A stretch of DNA of 64,000 bases from assembly GCF_009617875.1 (NCBI RefSeq), contig NZ_BLAV01000001.1, positions 744,001 to 808,000 of the forward strand, in the 5' to 3' direction. The stretch comes from Prolixibacter sp. NT017. GTDB taxonomy: Bacteria; Bacteroidota; Bacteroidia; Bacteroidales; Prolixibacteraceae. Numbering within the stretch: position 1 is the stretch's first letter; every line of letters starts with the position of its first letter. Positions 1-5,306 of this stretch are shown here, one piece after another. The notes beneath the pieces are model-generated. The model searched no databases. It saw only the letters and a list, made by a program, of their open reading frames with translations, and was not told the origin of the DNA. The translations under genes were made by a program, and so were the position numbers.

Positions 1-702
1 CGAATGATATAATGACATGGAAGCATAATCGACCAGTGCAGCTTCATGTATACTGATATAGTTTCCGCTTTTGGTTTCCAGCGTAAGCGGTGTACAAACA
101 GTATCTGTTAATTCTGAAAGAGGATGGCTGGTGTAAAGATACTCGTAACGGTTGTCGCCATATGCCGGAATCGACCAGGCAGTGTGGTCGCCGCTGAAGG
201 CGAACCCTGTCACTTCGTTGGATATTTCGAAATCTTTCAGGTTTTCTTGCCCCGGGAACTCGTAACGGAAAGCAAAGCCTTCGTTGTACACTCTGAATAT
301 AATGTTCATTTTCCGGTGCAAACCATGCTGTTCTTTCAGTTCAATCTTTAACTCACGGTAGTTGTTCCGAATCTCCTTTTGCTCACCCCAGGGCTGTGTC
401 CAGGTTTGGTCGACCTGATCGCGGTCGAACCGGGTGGCAACGAAATCATCGAGTAGATTGGGAGCGCCTTTTAATTCGAAGCCCAGTTGCGATTTATAGA
501 ATAGTGGTTTTTCGCCCAGTTTGGCCGAATAGAAGGGTTTTCCTTCGTGGTCGAGATAGAAGGTCACGTTCAGTGTTTCGTCGGGAGAGACGACTGTTCG
601 GGAAGTGGTTGGGTTTTCCTCGCAGCGACTTAAAATGAATATGGCAGCGATGATGAGAAATACGGTACTGATGGCGGGAAATATGTTTGGGTATTTTTTC
701 AT
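1..702 (-). CDS. GH97 family glycoside hydrolase (alpha-glucosidase/alpha-galactosidase type), N-terminal part
   Basis: The reading frame starts at ATG 702 and stays open to the window edge, so only the first 234 residues are seen. A hydrophobic N-terminus (about residues 5-23, ending in LSRC) is an export signal; the Cys with Arg before it is not a canonical lipobox. The rest fits the beta-sandwich N-terminal domain of GH97 enzymes: a GxPFYSAKLGEKPLFYKSQL-type opening, FRYEFPGQ, and the EYLYTSHPLSEL and ISIHEAALVDYASM blocks typical of SusB-like proteins. GH97 members release glucose or galactose from alpha-linked glycans in the periplasm. The catalytic barrel lies outside the window, so retaining versus inverting type cannot be judged. 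It is transcribed divergently from the kinase/RapZ gene. Family assignment is fairly sure; the substrate is not. Confidence 0.8.
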   Translation of the reverse strand, partial: MKKYPNIFPAISTVFLIIAAIFILSRCEENPTTSRTVVSPDETLNVTFYLDHEGKPFYSAKLGEKPLFYKSQLGFELKGAPNLLDDFVATRFDRDQVDQTWTQPWGEQKEIRNNYRELKIELKEQHGLHRKMNIIFRVYNEGFAFRYEFPGQENLKDFEISNEVTGFAFSGDHTAWSIPAYGDNRYEYLYTSHPLSELTDTVCTPLTLETKSGNYISIHEAALVDYASMSLYHS

Positions 703-888
703 ATGTCTGTTAGATTAGGCTACGTTTATTAGTACAAATAATTTACTGAAAAAGTTTGAAACGGCCTCAGTGATTTTGATTTGATACTTTAGTTAAAGCT
801 ATCGGAAACGACACGGGGAATGGAATTTGCGCTGGCGTTATGATTCCTGTTCAACGAAAAATGCTTTTCTTTACGCCGGACAGATAGC

Positions 889-919
889 TTTAGAATTTCC
901 GGGCGAATCCTTACATTTG
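889..919 (+). promoter_or_regulatory. Candidate Bacteroidetes-type promoter for the kinase/RapZ gene
   Basis: TACATTTG at 912-919 matches the Bacteroidetes -7 consensus TAnnTTTG exactly. A TTTA at 889-892 sits 19 bases upstream, one base off the -33 TTTG consensus and at the usual 19-21 base spacing. Transcription would begin about 15-20 bases before the TTG start at 942. The match is by eye only. Confidence 0.4.
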
Positions 920-941
920 AACTGCTAAAACCATTGATGCA

Positions 942-2372
942 TTGAAAAAGACGACACAACAACATATCATCGGATTATTTGAGAAAACGTTTGGCGAGAA
1001 AGTAACGGATATCGAGGTATTGCCACCTTCCGGTTCCTATCGGGAATATTGCCGGTTGGTTTCGGACAAACGTAACGTGATTGGTGCCTGGAATGAAGAC
1101 GATAAAGAAAACCGGGCGTTTATCGAATTTTCGAAAGCGTTGCGGACAAGTGGTATCAATGCGCCGGAGATATACAGCGAGGAAACCGAAAAGCATATTT
1201 ATCTGCAGCAGGATTTGGGGAATACCACCTTGTTCCAGTTTCTGAGTGATGTTCGTGAAAAAGATGGTTTTTCGGAGAAGATAGTCGATGTGTACCGCAA
1301 GGTGGTGTCGCAGTTGCCAAAAGTACAGATTGAGGCCGGGAAGAATATCGATTATAGCTATTGTTATCCGCGCGATGCATTCGATCGGCAATCGATGATG
1401 TGGGACCTGAACTACTTCAAGTATTATTTTCTGAAGTTGGCCAAGATTTCGTTCGACGAACAATCGCTGGAGGACGATTTTCAGCGTTTCACCGATTATT
1501 TGCTGGAGGTTGAAAGAGACTTTTTCCTCTATCGCGATTTCCAAAGTCGCAACGTGATGTTGATGGACGGCGAACCCTGGTTCATCGATTACCAGGGAGG
1601 ACGAAAAGGAGCGTTGCAATACGATTTGGCATCATTGCTGTATGATTCGAAAGCCGACATTCCGCAACCGGTTCGAGATGAGTTACTGGAAGCATATCTC
1701 GATGAATTAGAAAAATATCATCCGGTTAACCGGAAAGATTTCCGTGAATATTTCTACGGCTACGTTTTGATTCGTATGATGCAGTCGATGGGGGCGTATG
1801 GATTCCGTGGATTTTATGAAAAGAAAGAGCACTTCCTGAAGAGTATCCCGTATGCGTTGGAGAACCTGGTGATTGTGCTCGATAAATTTTCGTTCCCAAT
1901 TGAGTTGCCGGAACTGGAAAAGGTTCTCCGTTCGTTGCCGGAATCAGAAACACTGAAGAAGATTGCGTCGAAGCAGGATGAAATGACGGTTCGGATTACC
2001 AGCTTTTCATATAAGAAAGGAGTACCACAAGATCCTTCCGGGAACGGAGGCGGCTATATTTTTGACTGTCGCGCTGTGCACAATCCCGGTAGGTACGATC
2101 AATACAAAACCCTGACGGGAAAAGACCCGGAAGTCATTTCTTTCTTTGAAGAAGAATCGGAAATGGAAGATTTTCTCCGGCCTGTTTTCAATTTGGTCGA
2201 TCAAAGCGTGGAGAAATATATCGAACGCAAGTTTAACCATCTGATGGTGAGTTTTGGGTGTACCGGAGGGCAGCATCGCTCGGTGTACGCGGCGGAACGG
2301 CTTACAGAACACCTGAAAAACAAATATCCGGTTCGTGTTGTTACTTTCCACAGAGAGCAGGAAGCTCTGTGA
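942..2372 (+). CDS. AmgK-like anomeric sugar kinase (APH fold) fused to a RapZ C-terminal domain
   Basis: 476 residues. Residues 1-330 form an aminoglycoside-phosphotransferase-type kinase: a catalytic-loop block YRDFQSRNVM (Asp199, Asn204; the usual His is Tyr) and the metal-binding Asp216 in FIDYQGG. Residues about 352-476 match the C-terminal domain of RapZ, including GCTGGQHRSVYAAERL. In E. coli that domain senses glucosamine-6-phosphate and binds small RNAs and RNase E, while AmgK phosphorylates MurNAc or GlcNAc at the anomeric carbon. The RapZ Walker-type N-domain is replaced here by the kinase. The start is TTG, because the ATG at 937 hits a stop after two codons. A MurU-like gene lies 260 bases downstream, which supports amino-sugar recycling. 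The domain calls are firm; the substrate is inferred. Confidence 0.85.
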   Translation: MKKTTQQHIIGLFEKTFGEKVTDIEVLPPSGSYREYCRLVSDKRNVIGAWNEDDKENRAFIEFSKALRTSGINAPEIYSEETEKHIYLQQDLGNTTLFQFLSDVREKDGFSEKIVDVYRKVVSQLPKVQIEAGKNIDYSYCYPRDAFDRQSMMWDLNYFKYYFLKLAKISFDEQSLEDDFQRFTDYLLEVERDFFLYRDFQSRNVMLMDGEPWFIDYQGGRKGALQYDLASLLYDSKADIPQPVRDELLEAYLDELEKYHPVNRKDFREYFYGYVLIRMMQSMGAYGFRGFYEKKEHFLKSIPYALENLVIVLDKFSFPIELPELEKVLRSLPESETLKKIASKQDEMTVRITSFSYKKGVPQDPSGNGGGYIFDCRAVHNPGRYDQYKTLTGKDPEVISFFEEESEMEDFLRPVFNLVDQSVEKYIERKFNHLMVSFGCTGGQHRSVYAAERLTEHLKNKYPVRVVTFHREQEAL

Positions 2373-2391
2373 TTAGTAGCAAAAAGTAGTT

Positions 2392-2523
2392 ATGTCAAAA
2401 ACTTTGTGTAAGTCGAAGAAGGAGTACAAACCTCCTGAGAATCCTAAGTACGAGTGCAAGAAATGCGGCAAAGTGACCTTGAAGGAAAAAAAGGTCTGCA
2501 AGCCTCGGAAAGTAAAAAGTTAA
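2392..2523 (+). CDS. Small Cys-pair (zinc-ribbon-like) protein, 43 aa
   Basis: A short frame 19 bases after the kinase/RapZ gene, starting ATG 2392 and ending TAA 2521-2523. It is strongly basic and carries four cysteines, with CKKCGK in the middle and single Cys near each end (Cys6 and a C-terminal VCKPRK). The spacing could bind one zinc, although the outer cysteines do not form a tight CxxC pair. It is followed directly by a strong terminator, so it would be the last gene of the kinase transcript. Tiny basic zinc-ribbon proteins beside this kinase would fit nucleic-acid or ribosome binding, but no function is known to me. Coding status rests on composition, position and the terminator. Confidence 0.6.
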   Translation: MSKTLCKSKKEYKPPENPKYECKKCGKVTLKEKKVCKPRKVKS

Positions 2524-2547
2524 TTTATTCAACAGAATACATGATGT

Positions 2548-2582
2548 CGGCGGTTTACTCTGTGAACCGCCGATGTTTTTTT
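2548..2582 (+). terminator. Rho-independent terminator after the 43-aa gene
   Basis: Perfect 8-bp stem CGGCGGTT (2548-2555) / AACCGCCG (2565-2572), followed by a run of seven T at 2576-2582. It separates the kinase/RapZ plus small-protein transcript from the nucleotidyltransferase gene, so MurU-like expression depends on readthrough or on its own promoter. Confidence 0.85.
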
Positions 2583-2630
2583 ATTTTCGTGAAGAAACAA
2601 AAAGTCAATTTTTAAATATTGCCGAAACCT

Positions 2631-3350
2631 ATGAAAGCCCTGATTTTTGCAGCGGGTCTGGGAACCCGCCTTCGTCCGCTCACCGATAACAAGCCCAAAG
2701 CCTTGGTGGAAGTTGCCGGAAAAACTTTGCTTCAACGAGCCATCGAAAAGGTGAGTAGTGCCGGCTTTGAAGAGATTGTGGTGAACATTCATCATTTCGG
2801 CGACCAGATTATTGACTTCCTGGAAAGGAATAACAACTTTGGACTGGATATCCGAATTTCCGATGAGCGCGATGAATTGCTCGATACAGGCGGAGGCATA
2901 CTGAAGGCCCGGCCGTTGCTGGAAGATTCGGAACCTTTCCTGGTGTACAATGTAGATGTATTGTGCTCCCTCGATTTGAAAAAGTTACTGCAATGGCACA
3001 AGGAACGTAAGGCGCTGGCTACATTAGTTGTTCGCAGGCGGGACACTTCTCGTTATTTGTTGTTCGATGAGGATATGCAATTGTCCGGTTGGACCAATAT
3101 CAAAACCGGTGAAGTGAAAATGGCCCGGCAAACACCGAAAGTCGAAAAGTTCGCTTTTAGCGGCATTCATATCATCGAGCCTTCCGTTTTTCCCTTAATT
3201 ACTGAAACGGGCAAATTTCCAATTATTCACATGTATTTGCGGTTAGCTGCGCAGAATGCCATTTATGGATTCGAAGATACTTCAGATTTGTGGATGGATT
3301 TGGGCAAACTGGAGCAGTTGCAGGTTGCCGAAGAAAGACTCTCAGAATAA
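2631..3350 (+). CDS. MurU-like sugar-phosphate nucleotidyltransferase
   Basis: 239 residues from ATG 2631; a TTG 12 bases earlier is possible, but the family begins right at MKALIFAAGLGTRLRPLT. The signature GxGTRL and the PKAL lysine (Lys23) are the nucleotide-binding loop, and Asp109 in YNVDV is the metal/substrate aspartate of the NTP-transferase fold. LDTGGGI near residues 84-90 is also typical. The family transfers UMP or another NMP to a sugar-1-phosphate. MurU makes UDP-MurNAc from MurNAc-1-phosphate, the product of AmgK, and the kinase is encoded just upstream, so a peptidoglycan-recycling shunt is the best reading. A mannose or glucose nucleotidyltransferase role cannot be excluded. 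An IS3 element begins 20 bases after the stop. Confidence 0.8.
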   Translation: MKALIFAAGLGTRLRPLTDNKPKALVEVAGKTLLQRAIEKVSSAGFEEIVVNIHHFGDQIIDFLERNNNFGLDIRISDERDELLDTGGGILKARPLLEDSEPFLVYNVDVLCSLDLKKLLQWHKERKALATLVVRRRDTSRYLLFDEDMQLSGWTNIKTGEVKMARQTPKVEKFAFSGIHIIEPSVFPLITETGKFPIIHMYLRLAAQNAIYGFEDTSDLWMDLGKLEQLQVAEERLSE

Positions 3351-3370
3351 CGAACATCCCGGTAGGAAAA

Positions 3371-3394
3371 TGTCTTGTCCTGAAATAGCTTGAC
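3371..3394 (+). repeat. Left terminal inverted repeat of the IS3 element
   Basis: Begins TGTCTTGTCCTGAAATAGC and ends GCTTGAC. It pairs with 4950-4973 on the other strand at 19 of 24 bases. Confidence 0.8.
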
Positions 3395-3410
3395 GTAAAA
3401 AGTCAGGAAA

Positions 3411-3818
3411 ATGAAGAAAGGAAAAGAGGCCATGTTAAGCGATCACATGGAAGGATTTCAGGAAAAACCGATTAATTACAATGCTTACGAAGTTAGTTTC
3501 AGGCGCTGGTTGGTCGGCCAGATAGATGCAGAAAAGATGAGTTTTCAGCAGGCACGCGACCGGTTTGATTTAGGTTCCCAGTACCGGCGCATTATCAGGA
3601 ACTGGCAGGAACGTTATTCCGATGATATTCACTTATCTTTACAGGCGATGAGTGGAAAAGAAAGAACAGATGTAAAAGCGCTGGAGAAGCGTATCAAAGA
3701 GCTGGAAAAACAGCTTGAACTGGCGAAGATGAAAAATGTGGGCCTGAATACGATGATTGACATTGCTGAGCAGGACTACAAATTAGAGATTCGAAAAAAG
3801 TCTGGCCCCAAACAGTAG
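3411..3818 (+). CDS. IS3 transposase OrfA (helix-turn-helix and leucine zipper)
   Basis: 135 residues. The N-terminal half carries a transposase-type helix-turn-helix (FRRWLVGQIDAEKMSFQQAR followed by RFDLGSQYRRIIRNWQERY). Residues 85-115 (KALEKRIKELEKQLELAKMK) are a heptad-repeat coiled coil for oligomerisation. OrfA normally binds the terminal repeats. Near its end at 3794-3800 lies A AAA AAG in the zero frame, the classical IS3 minus-1 slippery heptamer. A slip there joins the frame of orfB, which is open from at least 3770 onward, and yields the active OrfAB transposase. Confidence 0.85.
   Translation: MKKGKEAMLSDHMEGFQEKPINYNAYEVSFRRWLVGQIDAEKMSFQQARDRFDLGSQYRRIIRNWQERYSDDIHLSLQAMSGKERTDVKALEKRIKELEKQLELAKMKNVGLNTMIDIAEQDYKLEIRKKSGPKQ
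3794..3800 (+). promoter_or_regulatory. Programmed -1 frameshift site (A AAA AAG)
   Basis: The heptamer is in the correct phase (CGA AAA AAG in the orfA frame), six codons before the orfA stop, and the -1 frame continues without stop into orfB. This is the standard way IS3 elements make the fused transposase. Confidence 0.75.
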
Positions 3819-3832
3819 ATGTACTGGCACAC

Positions 3833-4726
3833 ATGTACCCGTTGGTATCCAAATCGGTACTGTGTGAACTGTTTGGGTTTAGCCGCCAGGCCTGGTACGA
3901 TAGCAAAAAGCGTCACTCAGTAAAACAAATGCAGGAGGTGTTCATTTTGAAGCAGGTAAAAATACTTCGCCGCGAACATCCCCGCATGGGAGCAGAGAAA
4001 CTCCTTTTATTACTGACTTCCACACTACAGGAACACAACATCAAATACGGAAGAGACAAGTTTTTCAACCTGCTCGGGGAGCACGGTTTGTTGGTGCGGC
4101 GCCGTAAGCGGGGCCCGAAAACCACTAATTCGAACCATTTTTACCGTAAATATCCCAATCTAATCCGGGATATCGAACTGGTCAGTTCAGGCAGACTCTG
4201 GGTCAGTGATATTACTTACCTGCGAACCGAAAAAGGCTTTGTCTACCTGTCCCTGGTAACCGATGCCTATTCGAAGAAAATTGTCGGATGGAGCCTCTGG
4301 CCCGACCTGACCAGTGAAGGGGCCTTAAATGCCCTAAGAATGGCCGTTGCCGGCGAAGGTGTAAAGCCGAACCTGATTCATCACTCCGACAGGGGGATTC
4401 AGTATTGCTGCAATGATTACGTGAACTACCTGAAAGGAGCTAAAATCAACATATCTATGACTGAAAACGGAGACCCTTATGAAAATGCGGTAGCCGAACG
4501 TGTTAATGGTATTCTGAAGGGAGAGTACAGCTTACAGGACACTTTTGCCGATTATCACGCAGCCCTGGAAGCGGTAAAACTCGCTGTATACAAATACAAT
4601 CATAAACGGCCGCATCGTAGTGTGGACATGATGTTCCCCACTGATGCACATAAGCAAACCGGAACATTAAAGAAACACTGGAAAAAGCGGTCCTATCCGT
4701 TGAAGCGTGAATCAGGTGATACATAA
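3833..4726 (+). CDS. IS3 transposase OrfB (DDE integrase domain)
   Basis: 297 residues from the first ATG; in the element the catalytic product is probably the OrfAB fusion made by -1 frameshifting at 3794-3800. An HTH_21-like region lies at residues 40-95, then the rve integrase core with Asp126 (WVSDITYL), Asp186 (HHSDRGIQY) and Glu222 (NAVAERVNGILK), giving the D-(59)-D-(35)-E spacing of IS3. All three residues are present and there is no stop or frameshift, so the element may still be active. Confidence 0.9.
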   Translation: MYPLVSKSVLCELFGFSRQAWYDSKKRHSVKQMQEVFILKQVKILRREHPRMGAEKLLLLLTSTLQEHNIKYGRDKFFNLLGEHGLLVRRRKRGPKTTNSNHFYRKYPNLIRDIELVSSGRLWVSDITYLRTEKGFVYLSLVTDAYSKKIVGWSLWPDLTSEGALNALRMAVAGEGVKPNLIHHSDRGIQYCCNDYVNYLKGAKINISMTENGDPYENAVAERVNGILKGEYSLQDTFADYHAALEAVKLAVYKYNHKRPHRSVDMMFPTDAHKQTGTLKKHWKKRSYPLKRESGDT

Positions 4727-4949
4727 AAATCTGTCGAACGAACCCGGTGTAAGAGAAAACCTGTGATGAGAGAACAGGAATAACAGAGAGAGTTTCCGGC
4801 TACTTCAGGGTTTAGAAACAATCTGAACTCTGTTTTCAGGTTTTACTCTTACAAACGACGGACCGGGCAGGAAGATAAAAAGAAGTATATTTGGAATCCA
4901 GTTGTTACGAAATAACAAGCAACCGGACTCACCAATTAAGTATAAATCT

Positions 4950-4973
4950 GTCAAGCTATTTTAGGGGAGGTCA
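4950..4973 (-). repeat. Right terminal inverted repeat of the IS3 element
   Basis: On the minus strand it begins TGACCTCCCCTAAAATAGC and ends GCTTGAC. A second imperfect copy of its outer part follows at about 4978-4992. Confidence 0.75.
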
Positions 4974-4993
4974 AAATATTTAGGAGAGGTCAA

Positions 4994-5161
4994 TTGCTAC
5001 ACGTGCGGCATGGGCTGCTACAGGTCAGTGGTGCGTTGCTACACATACGGCGTGGCCTGCTACCTGTCAGTCTTGTGTTGCTACACATACGGCACGGCTT
5101 GCTACCAGTCAGTCGTGTGTTGCTTCGTGCGGGGTACTTACTGCTACACGCGGGTATCGGT
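4994..5161 (+). repeat. Tandem array of eight 21-bp units (four 42-bp pairs)
   Basis: Units start at 4994, 5015, 5036, 5057, 5078, 5099, 5120 and 5141. Odd units look like TTGCTACACATACGGCACGG, even units like CTGCTACCTGTCAGTCTTGT, so the true period is 42 bases. The first six units are well conserved and the last two degenerate. All three forward frames are open through the array, so an open frame here is not evidence for a gene. It lies just right of the IS3 end and left of a terminator. The same 8 x 21 design recurs at 35874-36041. Confidence 0.85.
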
Positions 5162-5217
5162 GGGATGTGGCAGAGACTGAAAGCATTTCGTCCTAAAACG
5201 AATTTTCGGATGCAAAA

Positions 5218-5287
5218 AAGGTGTCCCTGTCGGTTAACTCCAGCGTTTGGAAACTGCAGAGCTACCTCGGGGACACCTTCTTTTTTT
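5218..5287 (-). terminator. Hairpin terminator, usable from both sides
   Basis: A 10-bp perfect stem AAGGTGTCCC (5218-5227) / GGGACACCTT (5270-5279) with a 42-base loop that can form its own small hairpin. T runs flank both ends (5281-5287 on the plus strand; the A run 5214-5219 reads as T on the minus strand). It lies 20 bases past the stop of the peptidase gene and could also end IS transcripts. Confidence 0.7.
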
Positions 5288-5306
5288 ATCCTATCGGGAA
5301 TGCCGG

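Larger units (their letters stand above)
3371..4973 (+). mobile_element. Complete IS3-family insertion sequence (1.6 kb)
   Basis: Imperfect terminal inverted repeats of 24 bases: left 3371-3394, right 4950-4973 (reverse strand), identical at 19 of 24 positions with the inner core AAATAGCTTGAC fully conserved. The ends are TG...CA as in IS3 elements. Three-base AAA flanks at 3368-3370 and 4974-4976 would be the target duplication, although an A-rich context makes this weak. Inside are orfA and orfB with a frameshift heptamer. About 220 bases after orfB inside the element are non-coding. Right of the end, the terminal sequence is partly repeated (TTAGGGGAGGTCAA, then TTAGGAGAGGTCAA about 20 bases on), so an imperfect duplication of the right end is present. 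Confidence 0.85.
4974..5306. other. Non-coding stretch between the IS3 element and the M16 peptidase gene
   Basis: Holds the duplicated IS end, the 21-bp array and the terminator described separately. A plus-strand frame from 4994 to 5362 (122 codons, TTG start) is open because the repeat period is a multiple of three. It has no start ATG, no ribosome-binding context and runs into the 3' end of the peptidase gene, so I do not call it a gene. Confidence 0.6.
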
